This document shows positions 32,430 through 44,422 of a stretch of 64,000 nt of DNA, in pieces; position 1 is the stretch's first letter; each line of letters begins with the position of its first letter. Source of the stretch: Branchiostoma floridae (taxonomy: Eukaryota; Chordata; Leptocardii; Amphioxiformes; Branchiostomatidae); NCBI RefSeq assembly GCF_000003815.2, contig NC_049979.1, forward strand, positions 34,441,738-34,505,737, in the 5' to 3' direction. Made by a program: the position numbers and the translations under genes. Below the pieces are notes generated by a model that was not told the origin of the DNA, did not search any database, and saw nothing but the letters and a program-made list of their open reading frames with translations.

Positions 32430-34745
32430 GGATGTTTTCTACTTATTTTTTAAAAATCTTTTTACTAGGTTTCGACTTACTTTTAAAAATCTTTTTACTA
32501 TAAAAACACTTTCGACTTATTTTCTAAAATCTTTTTACTCGGTTTTCGACTTATTTTTTAAAATCTTTTTACTATAAAAAAATTCGACTTTATTAAAAAA
32601 TGTTTTTACTTGGTTTCGACTTATTTCTAAAAATGTTTTTACTTGGTTTCGACTTATTTTTAAAAATCTTTTTACTTACTAATTGGTTTCGACTTATTTT
32701 TAAAAATGTTTTTACTATAAAATAACTTTCGACTTATTTTTTAAAATCTTACTATAAAAACTTTTGACTTATTTTTAAAAATCTTTTTACTTGGTTTTGA
32801 CTCATTATCTAAAATCTTTTTACTAACTTTCGACTTATTTTTCAAAATCTTTTTACTTGGTTTCGACTAATTTTCTAAAATATTTTTACTTGGTTTCGAC
32901 TTATTTTTTTAAATCTTTTTACTCGGTTTCGACTTATTTTTAAAAATCTTTTTACTTGGTTTCGACTTATTTAGAAAAAATCTTTTAACTTGGTTTCGAC
33001 TTATTTTTAAAAATCTTTTTACTTGGTTTCGACTTATTTTTTAAAATCTTTTCACTATAAAAAAAACTTTCGACTTATTTTTTAAAATCTTTTTACTTGG
33101 TTTCGACTAATTTTCTAAAATATTTTTAATTGGTTTCGACATATTTTTTAAAATCTTTTTACTTGGTTTCGACTTATTTTTAGAAATCTTTTTACTTGGT
33201 TTCGACTTATTTTCTAAAATCTTTTTACTAACTTTCGATTTATTTTTTAAAATCTTTTTATTATAAAAAAACTTTCGACTTATTTTTTAAAATCTTTTTA
33301 CTTGGTTTCGACTAATATTCAAAAATATTTTTAATTGGTTTCGACATATTTTTTAAAATCTTTTTACTTGGTTTCGACTTATTTTAAAAAATCTTTTTAC
33401 TTGGTTCCGATTTATTTTAAAAATGTTTTTACTTGGTTTCGACTCATTTTTAAAAATCTTTTTACTTGGTTTCGACTTATTTTCTAAAATCTTTTTACTA
33501 TAAAAAAATTCGACTTATTTTTAAAAATGTTTTTACTTGGTTTCGACTTATTTCTAAAAATGTTTTTACTTGGTTTCGACTTATTTTTAAAAATCTTTTT
33601 ACTTACTAATTGGTTTCGACTTATTTTTAAAAATCTTTTTACTATAAAAAAACTTTCGACTTATTTTTAAAATCTTTTTACTATAAAAACTTTTGACTTA
33701 TTTTTTAAAATCTTTTTACTTGGTTTCGACTCATTATCTAAAATCTTTTTACTAACTTTCGACTTATTTTTCAAAATCTTTTTACTTGGTTTCGACTAAT
33801 TTTCTAAAATATTTTTACTTGGTTTCGACTTATTTTTTCAAATCTTTTTACTCGGTTTCGACTTATTTTTAAAAATCTTTTTACTTGGTTTCGACTTATT
33901 TAAAAAAAAATCTTTTAACTTGGTTTCGACTTATTTTTAAAAATCTTTTTACTTGGTTTCGACTTATTTTTAAAAATCTTTTTACTTGGTTTCGACTTAT
34001 TTTTCAAAATCTTTTTACTAACTTTCGACTTATTTTTTAAAATCTTTTTATTATAAAAAAACTTTCGACTTATTTTTTAAAATCTTTTTACTTGGTTTCG
34101 ACTAATTTTCTAAAATATTTTTAATTGGTTTCGACATATTTTTAAAAATCTTTTTACTTGGTTTCGACTTATTTTTAAAAATCTTTTTACTTGGTTTCGA
34201 CTAATTTTCTAAAATATTTTTAATTGGTTTCGACATATTTTTAAAAATGTTTTTACTTGATTTCGACTTATTTTTAAAAATGTTTTTACTTGGTTTCGAC
34301 TTATTTTTTAAAATATTTTTACTTGGTTTCCACTTATTTTTAAAAATCTTTTTACTACAAAAAAACTTTCGACTTATTTTTTAAAAATCTTTTTACTATA
34401 AAAACTTTTGACTTATTTTTAAAAATCTTTTTACTTGGTTTCGACTTATTTGCTAAAATCTTTTTACTAACTTTCGACTTATTTTTCAAAATCTTTTTAC
34501 TTGGTTTCGACTAATTTTCTAAAATATTTTTAATTGGTTTCGACTTATTTCTAAAAATCTTTTTACTATAAAAATCTTTCGATTTATTTTTTAAAATCTT
34601 TTTACTTGGTTTCGACTTATTTTTAAAAATTCTTTTTACTTGGTTTCGACTTATGTTTTAAAATCTTTTTACTTGGTTTCGACTTATTCTTTGAAATTAT
34701 TTTACTATAAAAAAACTTTCGACTTATTTTTAAAAATCTTTTTAT
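32430..34745 (+). repeat. 2.3-kb satellite of 33-bp monomers with higher-order structure
   Basis: About 70 units of TTGGTTTCGACTTATTTTTA followed by AAAATCTTTTTAC (33 bp). Variant monomers recur in a set order: ACTATAAAAA-type, ACTAACTTTCGAC-type and ATTTTCTAAAATA-type. The rare variant ACTTACTAATTGG occurs at 32674 and 33601, and its neighbours match too, giving a higher-order period of about 927 bp. No coding sequence. Confidence 0.95.
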
Positions 34746-35890
34746 TGTTTTTTTTCAATCGTACCTTTTGATAAATGGTGATTGGTCTATTCAACATATG
34801 AGAAAGAGATATGCTATCGAGTATGCCTCTTTTCCTAGTGTGTCATAGGCTACACCTGCCTTGGGGTGCTTGATTGACGGGACATGTGCGTGACCGGTGC
34901 ATGAACCCCAGAGTTGACCCCGGGGTCGTCACGCTGAGGACTGCGTTCAGGCGAAGTAATCTTGCAATAACATCTTAGGCACGTAATGTGTCATTCAACC
35001 GGTCACTGTAGTTTTCCGCCTTGACAAATAAAATTTTGCATAGTCATTAATATTAATTGTATTTACATCGTTTTTACCGAATCATGGCCGAGACATTTGC
35101 ATATACTAGCCAAATTTCTGTGTGTAGGCGGGACTCAAACAGTTACAGAATAACACAGACCAACTCCTCGGTTCCAGGGGGCGACCTGCCCGACGAAAAC
35201 TCTACAACAGACCTGGGAACCCCCTGAGTTTGAGTCTCCGCGCGATGAAATTTATAGAGATCAGGGTAGCATCCAGGCTACCAGGCTACCAGTCAGGGTA
35301 GCATCCAGGCTACCAGTTCTTCCACTTTTATTTTGGGAATTGTACCGCTGAGGAGTCCGCTGTAGCTCCTAGACTTTTTCATAGAGTCTAGAGACGTGTT
35401 GCCGCCCGTCGGATCACCACAATATGTTTTGTGCCGGAAGTAAATAGGCAAGGACAGTACTTCTAACAAATTGGGCAGAAAACGAGGTAGGTGTTTTTTT
35501 TAATGTGACTGTGTTCGACTAACGCCGGCGGCATATGTCCATAAAAGGACCCAGTCGGACAGTTTGGGGGGAACGAAAAGTACGTTACAAATGATAACAA
35601 GAACAAAAAACGAGCAAACTCCAATTCCCTTGTAAAAAAAAACTTAAGGTATGTATGGGTATGATCAACGTTAATAGGTACGTTTTCATTATGGTGGCCA
35701 TCATGCCGATGCAACATTCGTAATTTCTCTTCTTTTGGGCTGTTTAATTTTTTTTAGATTTGTGGGTTCGACATCTCTCACGCACCCCGGTCATCAAGCA
35801 CTAATCTGAAGGGGCTATTGTTTCTTGTCCGTAATCTGGGACGTTGTCCGTAATCTGGGACGCAGTGTAACCATATCCACATTCCAGATG
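34746..35890. other. Non-coding stretch with a small duplication
   Basis: No gene is supported. A short direct duplication CAGGGTAGCATCCAGGCTACCAG occurs around 35268-35318. A minus-strand frame at 35463-35717 has no recognisable protein. Confidence 0.4.
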
Positions 35891-36577
35891 TTTCACGTCG
35901 AGTTTGCATGGGGTTGTGCGATATACAGATCAGATTGTGTTAGAACTATGGTGTTTTTCTCCCTTGGGANNNNNNNNNNNNNNNNNNNNNNNNNNNNNNN
36001 NNNNNNNNNNNNNNNNNNNNNNNNNNNNNNNNNNNNNNNNNNNNNNNNNNNNNNNNNNNNNNNNNNNNNNNNNNNNNNNNNNNNNNNNNNNNNNNNNNNN
36101 NNNNNNNNNNNNNNNNNNNNNNNNNNNNNNNNNNNNNNNNNNNNNNNNNNNNNNNNNNNNNNNNNNNNNNNNNNNNNNNNNNNNNNNNNNNNNNNNNNNN
36201 NNNNNNNNNNNNNNNNNNNNNNNNNNNNNNNNNNNNNNNNNNNNNNNNNNNNNNNNNNNNNNNNNNNNNNNNNNNNNNNNNNNNNNNNNNNNNNNNNNNN
36301 NNNNNNNNNNNNNNNNNNNNNNNNNNNNNNNNNNNNNNNNNNNNNNNNNNNNNNNNNNNNNNNNNNNNNNNNNNNNNNNNNNNNNNNNNNNNNNNNNNNN
36401 NNNNNNNNNNNNNNNNNNNNNNNNNNNNNNNNNNNNNNNNNNNNNNNNNNNNNNNNNNNNNNNNNNNNNNNNNNNNNNNNNNNNNNNNNNNNNNNNNNNN
36501 NNNNNNNNTTCACGTCGAGTTTGCATGGGGTTGTGCGATATACAGATCAGATTGTGTTAGAACTATGGTGTTTTTCT
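35891..36577. other. Assembly gap (35970-36508) flanked by a 69-bp direct duplication
   Basis: 539 unknown bases. The 69 bases from TTCACGTCGAGTTTGCATGG to GTGTTTTTCT before the gap (about 35892-35960) are repeated exactly just after it (36509-36577). This could be an unresolved tandem repeat or a haplotype-merging error. The open frames crossing the gap are artefacts of the Ns. Confidence 0.95.
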
Positions 36578-36850
36578 ATGTTTCGAGAATATGTTCACGC
36601 TTTCAAGTTTGGTGCAATTCCTTTTTTTTGTACATGTCAACTCAGCAGACACGAGGTTGGGGCTGCAGGTGGGTTAAAACCAGCTGCAGGATGATTGGAC
36701 GACGAGGAGTGGAGATCAGATTAAGCTACCGTTGGTCGACAAGGCAAGTCCGAGGAAGCGGTCGCCGACGTAGCCAGGAAGCCATAGTTCCAACAGCCTC
36801 TACACAATTCCCCAACTCCAGAGCTGACGCCACCCCAAGGAAAGCATGAA
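36578..36850 (+). repeat. Exon-like repeat family, copy A
   Basis: GCAGACACGAGGTTGGGGCT, followed by a GGTGGGTTAAAACCAG-type stretch, GGATGATTGGACGACGAGGA and GTTGGTCGACAAGGCAAGTC, aligns in order with 38665-38800. It is preceded by a pyrimidine tract and CAG. Frames are short and interrupted in this copy. The function is unknown. Confidence 0.5.
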
Positions 36851-37071
36851 GGTGGGTTTCACCCGTATCATTGTTAGCTTAATGCAAATTTTAAGACCTG
36901 CTTCCAATACCATATTCTGCACGCCCCACGTAGTGAACAATCGTAGAAACCCTGAGGCAGACGCTTCGGTAAATTTTTTCTCGTTGTATTTTAGGTACCG
37001 CTTTTATTGCCACATTTTGTCCGCTCCACATGGTGAACGTCATAATTCAATTCGTCGAAAATCCCTATAAA

Positions 37072-38595
37072 GGCAGGTCTGACATTCTTTGCCAACTTTT
37101 TAAAAACAATAAAACACAATGGGGTCACAGGGCATATATATATATATAACTTTGTTGGTAGCGTCACTATTTACCCGTAATTTTGCTATTCAAAACAACG
37201 ATTTACTTTCTCAAATTACGTCTTTTTCAAACATCAGACACACTTGCACGAGTTAGCATCGGCAGTCACATTCCATCTGTGCACTATCGGTAGCTGCGAT
37301 CAAAAGATGGTTGGGCCTAGGGTTCTAGACAAATATACTCAGAATTGCATGCAATAAATACTTGTTCAAATGACTTCAAACGTGGTGAAAATTACACGCG
37401 GCAAGGAAAGTGTTCATTTTCTGACCATTGAAGGTACCTGGTGTGCTTGTATGACAACCGCCGAAAAGGAAAGGCCTATACTAGTTTTATACAGCTAGTA
37501 ATTTCTAAGTATGTAAGATTCATTCATTAACGGATCATCGGGGTTTTAACCAGTAGATAAAAAGGTAGCAGATGCAAGTTAAAAGACTGGCTCGTTAAAA
37601 ATGATAATGTACACAAAAAATGTTTAAACGTTTCCAATACACCAAGAGTTCTGATCGAACATGTCCGTGACTCACCGTGATTCACCGTTAACGCGTTAAT
37701 TTGACGTTCTGGTCAGGTCTAATTATCGCAAGTGTTCTGATACGTGTATGTAAAGGGTTAGTGTGTGACCACAATCGTTTCCCTCTCATAGCAAAGAAAA
37801 TGTAATGTAAATAATATAACGAACTGTCCCTTAAAATGTTTGAGTTGTCAGAAGAGCGCAGTTGGTAGTTTCAATTACAGAGAATCACGTCGCAGCTTAC
37901 TACGGGTCACTAAGGCGTCACCCACCTGTCAGTTAGCCGCACAGCTGCATCGGGATTATGTTTCTCACGTCACAGGGAAGGTTAATAACAGTGACATTAA
38001 GGGCGTGTGAACAGCTCAGGTCAGCTAGTGTAGTTTATAAACAATCAACTTGCATGCCACACTGTACAGTAGAGTTACGTGAAATTTGTTTGTATTTACA
38101 GTTACGCTGCCCTGTCATATCACATGTCAACGCACTAGAATACCCTCAAAAACGTATTACTATAACGCCTGTGCACATGCGTATTTCTTCACTCATGTTA
38201 TTATGTGTAGCTTTGTCTGCTAGCCAAATTTTCTCACCACAATGCAGGAAATAGCGTTTCAAGGGGTCAATAGTTCAGACTGTTCCCGGGGAGAATACCC
38301 TCAGTCCCACTTGTCACGCCTTCCATGCTGCACATGCTGAAAATTCGGCCAATAATATTTCGCCCAAACCTTAAAAGTAAGAAATTCACTGCCGCCGCCT
38401 CTGAAAAATGTTCGTCGTCACTTCCAAACAACATAAAATTAATACTTTGATGCAGAACTAGCTAACTTAAGATAGTTGAATCCAACTCTAAGTGTTGAAG
38501 TAAGCCTCACGAGGTAACGTAATTCGTAATACATTAGTATCATTCGCGTGCAATACCCTGTACAGGGAAACTAATATAGTATGTTACACAAAATC
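37072..38595. other. Gene-free stretch
   Basis: No supported gene. A short TA run lies near 37135. The words around 38245-38270 (GCAGGAAATAGCGTTTCA) also occur, inverted, near 26955-26975, so part is interspersed repeat. Confidence 0.4.
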
Positions 38596-38599
38596 GCGC

Positions 38600-39290
38600 A
38601 ATCATGTGAATGGAATGTTTGGAGAATATGTCTTGTGTGATTCTTTTATTTTTTTCTTGTCAGATTGGCAGACGTGAGGTCAGGGCTATAGGATGGGTTG
38701 AAACCAGGAGTAGGATGATCATGAAAAAAGGGACGACTAAGGGCGGAGATGAGATGAAGCGACAGGTGGTTGACAAGTCACGCCTGGCCGAGGAACTGGT
38801 CATTCAAACATGCAGGAATATTCTTGAGAGACATTTCAATGTTTTAAAAGCCTAACGAAGCACTTTTGTATGGAACAGTTAGGTTTCCGTAGAAATTTTG
38901 CTTCTCCAATGTTCTTTGCGGATAAGCCTCAACACGATATTTTCGCGAACAGAACATCTGGGTAAACAATCAACAGTAGTTCCAAATCGGTAATAATGAT
39001 CTGGGTGAAACCCACCTTCATATTTTTGCTGGCACATTGTTGGTCCTGGAGTTGTTCTGTGGCTTCCTCTGGTTAGCTATTAGGTCGGCGGTTTGTTCAA
39101 AGCGACCAGTTCCTCGGCCAGGCGTGACTTGTCAACCACCTGTCGCTTCATCTCATCTCCGCTCTTCGTCGTCCCTTTTTTCATGATCATCCTACTCCTG
39201 GTTTCAACCCATCCTATAGCCCTGACCTCACGTCTGCCGTTTTTGTCGGGAAAGTCGGAAAATAAGAGTCCGGTCCAGTTTCGATGATTT
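38600..39290. repeat. Inverted pair of the exon-like repeat family (copies B and C)
   Basis: 38660-38815 (plus) and 39245-39095 (minus) are reverse-complement copies of about 150 bp, highly similar, separated by about 280 bp. Copy B follows a strong pyrimidine tract and acceptor-like TTTTTTTCTTGTCAG and has an open frame QIGRREVRAIGWVETRSRM.... Related diverged copies are at 36640-36750 (plus) and 31220-31130 (minus). No protein family is recognised. Confidence 0.7.
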
Positions 39291-39658
39291 CGACAGGGAT
39301 TTGAATATCGTTTATCGAATATCGTCCCTTTCCCTCGTTTCCACTATGGAATAACCCATGGTTGCTGAGCAATGGCATTCACTGCCTAGTGTACATATTG
39401 CGTAATGCAGATGAAAGGCCAAGCCAAGCTGACTCCCAGCCAAGCAGTCATTTCGCTGCCAGACAGAGAGGAAAAAAGCCACGCCACGGGTCTTGAGCTG
39501 GTCTCTGATGATCAATAACACCTGCTGCCACGAAGTCAACACACTCCCTTTCACGTCGGTAAGTAACTCAGCTTCCACTTCTGCGTAGCGAAGAGGATCT
39601 TAGAAAAGTTCCTTTGTCTAGTTTGATCAGAGCCAGGTATACAAATTAGTAGTTTATC

Positions 39659-39811
39659 AAAGATTATCAAATTGTTAGCTTCGTACTTTTTTTGAATTTG
39701 TACGTAAATGCACTTGACCTGTTCTTTTTGTCAGTAAAGATTATCAAATTGTTAGCTTCGTACTTTTTTTAATTTGTACGTAAATGCACTTGACCTGTTC
39801 TTTTTGTCAGT
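39659..39811 (+). repeat. 77-bp perfect-type tandem duplication
   Basis: 39659-39735 (AAAGATTATCAAATTGTTAG...TTTTTGTCAGT) is repeated at 39736-39811 with a one-base deletion plus one G loss in the T run. Confidence 0.9.
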
Positions 39812-39840
39812 ATATATATATTTGTTTTAAAAATGGGATA

Positions 39841-40480
39841 TATCTTGTGGTATGCAGTGTCCGGAAAACAACGTCGTTTGGGTTGTCTCCCGAGGATTCC
39901 GTCCCAGATTTCGGACATTGTGTGTAACAGTAGAACACAATAGGGCTACGGAACTGCTAAACTGTAATGATATATCTCATTTTCAAAACAGATATGTATT
40001 CAATTTGATTCCTTCTAAAGGGATATATTATTACATTTCTTATTATTCTTACTCTATTTCTTATAATTCTTATTCTTATTCAAAAGCCAAGTATCATTTT
40101 GAAATAGCTTGGATATTTCAATCGGCTAGAGCGTTCAAGTTGATATACGTGTGCATGTTCTCTCTCAATCTCTGCACAGGTCGGGCAAGAGAGATAAACA
40201 CGGGCAAGACCGACTCCTCCCGCCGCAACGGACGTCGCTGATGGCTTGCGCTGGAAGACGAGCTGTATCACTGTGGGGAAGGACGCCCGTATGCAAATTG
40301 CAACAACGGGACCAAGGCTGGGAGCCATGCAAAATCCGGAACAACGTCGCCCTAAGGAGCAAGGCCATGAGAGGAAAATGCCAGACCGGAGCAGAGCCGC
40401 GTACAGCCAAGATTGCGCTGCTACAACTATGGAAATACTGACGCCAGTTTATGGACTGATGTAAACGTATTGTCTGCATT
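39841..40480 (+). repeat. Repeat copy (39841-39935) and unassigned GC-rich segment
   Basis: 39850-39935 is the plus-strand homologue of 30930-30835 (minus), about 80% similar by eye. 40160-40470 is GC-richer than its surroundings and follows an acceptor-like TCTCTCAATCTCTGCACAG, so it may be a transcribed exon. Frames exist on both strands but none resembles a known protein. Confidence 0.4.
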
Positions 40481-41389
40481 ACTAGTATTTGACTTTACAG
40501 ACACAAAAACGTATTGTCTAGTCTATTATGTGTATCAAAGAATATACAAGTAATGTAATTGACTCAGACGACGACGGTCCAAATCAAACCATGTGCGGAT
40601 TTACGAATGGTGGAAATCCCATACAGACGCACGTAAGGTCTCATTGATGAGTTTTAAACTGCATTGGGAGTAATGGCATGCAAAAATACGTGTTTCACAT
40701 GGGCGCGTACAAAATGAACGCACTTGAAATATGTTTATTCTATTTATTCTTTGTTGCGCTCATTTACGTTTTATCTTGTAAAAAATTTACGACAACAGCT
40801 AAACAGTCAGTCTTATATGACAATTAGAACATGCATGAAGTTAGTACACACCGCAACGGGGACTGCACAACTCAGAACTGTGTGCCTCCGACCCAGACCG
40901 CAGCTACCGAACATTGCCTGCTAATTTCTTGAAGTAGAAAGAAACTTTCACCAATCTAACGTTAGAGATCAGTTGGGCTGGATAAAAGGAAAATTCTCAT
41001 CGCTAAAAAAACACCTCCGTGCAGCCGCTTACTTTTTTGGGCCGTAATTTGGAGTAATACATCAACGGGACCTTACAAATATTATGTATGCAAGCTGATG
41101 TTGCATTTCAGTCCGTCACTTGCAACAAGCTATACAACGCAATGGTTGCTGTATGTACCGGCATGTATTAGTCTATATTGTGCCATGATTATTATTCTCA
41201 GACGGTTTCCGGTAATTCGTTAAATTTGATAATGTGAACTGCAACAGACCGAGATAAAGTACTAGTAACAATGTTGTGTGATGTGAGCGGACAGCTGTGT
41301 AACTGTCTGTCAGGTAAGACAGAATATAAAGACGAGAGATTTATTTCTAAGGCAATTCAGGAGAGCAACAGACCGAGTGACATAGCATT
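40481..41389. other. Gene-free stretch with a possible TATA box
   Basis: No protein similarity. ATATAAAG at about 41323-41330 lies some 60 bp upstream of the ATG of the 104-codon frame at 41390. Confidence 0.35.
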
Positions 41390-41704
41390 ATGACGTCGCA
41401 GTTAGTATACGTTCAAAGTCTCCCGTGCCCAGTGTACGGAAATCCCTATCTCTGTGTCATTTCTTTATCGTTAACGTGGTCGTCTTCAAATCAGAATCCA
41501 AAAGAATTAGTTACATGTCCAAGAATACCATTGTTTATCAGAGGAAGAAAATCGTTGTCAGAAACATCGGTAAACATTTATTTTAATTCTGAATCATTTA
41601 CCATATCAAATTCTACTTTGTTGAATTCCAAAACCGCCCTGTCAAGGCATATCATTACATATTGTAAGAAGCAAAACTTAATATACAAAAATGAACAGCT
41701 ATGA
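41390..41704 (+). CDS. Possible small hypothetical protein (104 codons)
   Basis: An uninterrupted frame from ATG 41390 to TGA 41702-41704. It is preceded by a TATA-like box at about 41323-41330 and an AG-rich leader. The protein is Ser/Asn/Lys-rich with no signal peptide, membrane segment or family I can recognise. The composition is not strongly coding-like and the neighbours are repeats. It may be chance. Confidence 0.2.
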   Translation: MTSQLVYVQSLPCPVYGNPYLCVISLSLTWSSSNQNPKELVTCPRIPLFIRGRKSLSETSVNIYFNSESFTISNSTLLNSKTALSRHIITYCKKQNLIYKNEQL

Positions 41705-41721
41705 CTCATATAACATTTTAA

Positions 41722-42600
41722 TCTCATGCAAAACCACTATCTCACCACAACACTGACTGACCATCATTGTTGTGCGGCTGTCGTCGCTACTATGGAATGT
41801 CTTTCCGACAAGTCCACAAGTCCACAAAGCTCACAACATTAAACAGCATCGTTAACACATCAAGATCGCATATAAAACCACCATCCCATTGTTGTTGTTT
41901 TGTTGTCTTTGTTTAAAACAGACTAATCATCTGTTGTGCGGCTGTCGTCCCTACATGTCTTTCCGACAAGTCCGTCACAACAAGTTCACAACGTTAAACA
42001 GCATCGTTACTACCATCCCATTGTTGTTGTTTTGTTGTCCTTGTTTAAAACAGACTAATCATCTGTTGTGCGGCTGTCGTCCCTACATGTCTTTCCAACA
42101 AGTCCGTCACAGCAAGTTCACATATTCCACAGCATCGTTAACACATCAAAATCGCATATAAAACCACCATCCCATGGCCATTGTTGTTGTTCTTTTGTTG
42201 TCCTTCCTTAAAACCGACTAATCATCTGTTGTGCGGCTGTCGTCCCTACATGTCTTTCCAACAAGTCCGTCACAGCAAGTTCACATATTCCACAGCATCG
42301 TTAACACATCAAAATCGCATATAAAGCCACCATCCCATGGCCATTGTTGTTTGTTGTCCTTGTTTAATACAGACTAATCATCTGTTGTGCGGCTGTCGTC
42401 CCTACATGTCTTTCCGACAAGTCCGTCACAACAAGTTCACAATATACCACAGCACCGTTAACACATCAAAATCGCATAATAAACAACCATCTCATTGTTG
42501 TTGTTTTGTTGTCCTTGTTACAAACAAACCGTGAAACTGTGGTGCCTATATCTTCCGACAAGCCCGCAACAACAAGCTCAAAACATAACCACAGCTTTCC
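41722..42600 (+). repeat. ~130-160-bp tandem repeat, about 6 units
   Basis: Units contain CCCATTGTTGTTGTTTTGTT, then ACAGACTAATCATCTGTTGT, GCGGCTGTCGTCCCTACATG and GACAAGTCCGTCACAACAAG. Starts fall near 41760, 41885, 42017, 42172, 42336 and 42492. Small indels between units break any frame; the 90-codon frame at 41889 simply reads the repeat twice. Confidence 0.9.
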
Positions 42601-42712
42601 CGGCATGCCTTACTCCCAGCATGCCTCACTCCCAGCATGCCTCACTCCCTTGACATCATCCAACATGGCGGCGCCCTATAACACAACATGGCGGCGCCCT
42701 ACTCCGCTAACG
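42600..42712 (+). repeat. AGCATGCC repeats and paired ATGGCGGCGCC motifs
   Basis: Three 17-bp units of AGCATGCCTCACTCCC type (42599-42650) are followed by two copies of CAACATGGCGGCGCCCTA (about 42660 and 42685). ATGGCGGC is the YY1 core, so a small promoter is conceivable, but no gene follows. Confidence 0.5.
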
Positions 42713-42759
42713 AAAACAAAACAGGTTGTGCTATCGCAAACCTGTAATAATGACTAGCT

Positions 42760-44126
42760 CAAGAAATATGTAGATCAGTTTATTTCTACTTAACTTGTGG
42801 ATTTCTTGTCAATATGCTACGTACATGCTGTACCATATCCAGTGAAATGAGTGTAATTTTGATAAATTTCGCTAGAGGGCACAGCTGCATATGAATTGGA
42901 GGACGGATCTACTAGTAGTACTACATGTAGTATATAGCAAGCCCAAGTAGACAGGCCAGGTAAACATTCACAACATGCATGCCTGCAGTGTTCGTTGAGG
43001 GAAACAATTTGATTTTAATAACTGTCTTGAAAAACTGTTTCATATTTGGAAATGATAAAGAGCCTATAGATACCAAATTCTCAACAAGCCCTTATCTCAT
43101 TGACATATGGGGCCTTGGGCAAAGCTGATAACTACATTTGGCATTTGTACTTGTAGCCTGGCTTAAGTGCATGTAGACATCAGTTGTCAAACGCAGACTA
43201 GGATGTGATATGGGGAAAAATATTAGGGCTGAACCTCTGTACTCTGCTAGAGCTCCACTACCCGGTGACCTCACTGACCCCAGGATCTACCAACTGTAGT
43301 TAGGCGTGGGGGTGAGGTGGGGTAGTGGCTGGGTTTTATAACTAGATCATCCAAATACGGGAAAAAAAATAGTCTAAAGTGTAAAATTTACACACAATAT
43401 ACACTATGAATTTCATATACCCTCATCCGTTTGAAAAGATTGTGCATAAAACGGTATTTGTTGACTGTTATGTATTATTCTCACGATCGCCCCTAGTTAT
43501 AGAATGCAATGTTCTGCAGATGACATTATTTTATTATCATTGTACACACAGCACTGTTGATGGAAAGATTAAGAGAATGGCATAAGTGATTCCATTATTC
43601 AGAATAAGTGTACTGCATAAAGGGACGGAATGACTCTACGGTTTAATACTACTACTATAAAGGGATCAGCCTTGGCAATATAATAATAGCTCTGCAAACT
43701 GCTGACTTATAGTATTCTCTTTATTGATTTTCCCAACTGAACAGCACAGCACCAATAATGGTTTCAACCATCTTGACAACTTATGACAACCTGCAAATCA
43801 TTTTGGTACATTCCATGAGAAAGCTGTATATAGCATGAACCATACACCAACTACAAAGTCGTATATTAAGGGTGCAAAGCTCAACAGGTAAAGATTTTAT
43901 ATCAAGTATCATGATGCTAGCCTGGTTAAATTGTGCTTATAGCAGCCCACCAAACAACTGCCGGCTCCCTAGCTGAGGGATCAGTTACAGCCCCGAATTT
44001 GCATTTCACAAACTATCATAACACACCCCTCAAGTGCTTATTAAACAAAAAGATGTGGATTCAATTTTTTGTTACATACAACAAATACAGAGCTGATGAT
44101 ACCAGGCTACATTATATGGTCCCTAC
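42760..44126. other. Gene-free stretch
   Basis: AT-rich sequence with no coding, RNA-gene or clear repeat structure that I can support. Confidence 0.4.
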
Positions 44127-44130
44127 GGTA

Positions 44131-44417
44131 CAGGGCTCGAAATACTGTTTTCTGCATATCCGCACAAATTTTACCTGCACCACTCTAAATTTGTTCCTGG
44201 AACCATTGCTATTTTTTCTTTCACAGTTCATAGATAGTAACAGTCAATGCAGCTGATATCAATCCATATACTAGTACATCATAGCCATAGGACATTTATG
44301 TTTAAAACCCAGTACATGAACCAGCGAAGGTTAGGTGCAGGTAGACACCAGAAATACATGCACAGCTCCAATTTTACCTGCACTTACTTGCATATGCAGG
44401 TGGTATTTCGAGCCCTG
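44131..44417. mobile_element. hAT-like MITE
   Basis: CAGGGCTCGAAATAC at the left end is matched by GTATTTCGAGCCCTG at the right end, and CAGGG starts are typical of hAT elements. The flanking octamers (CTACGGTA and CTACCAGT) agree only in part, so the target duplication is decayed or absent. About 287 bp, no transposase. Confidence 0.65.
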
Positions 44418-44422
44418 CTACC

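Noticed and set aside
32430-34745. CRISPR-like array
   Set aside because: There are no unique spacers; units are contiguous 33-bp monomers in a eukaryotic context.
35160-35235. A tRNA-like or small-RNA gene around the GGGGGCGACC...GGGAACCCCC stretch
   Set aside because: No cloverleaf could be folded and no A/B boxes are present.
35825-36694. Frames of 200-289 codons crossing 35970-36508
   Set aside because: They consist of Ns.
41889-42534. Cys-rich repeat protein frames
   Set aside because: They only translate the tandem repeat, and indels shift the frame between units.
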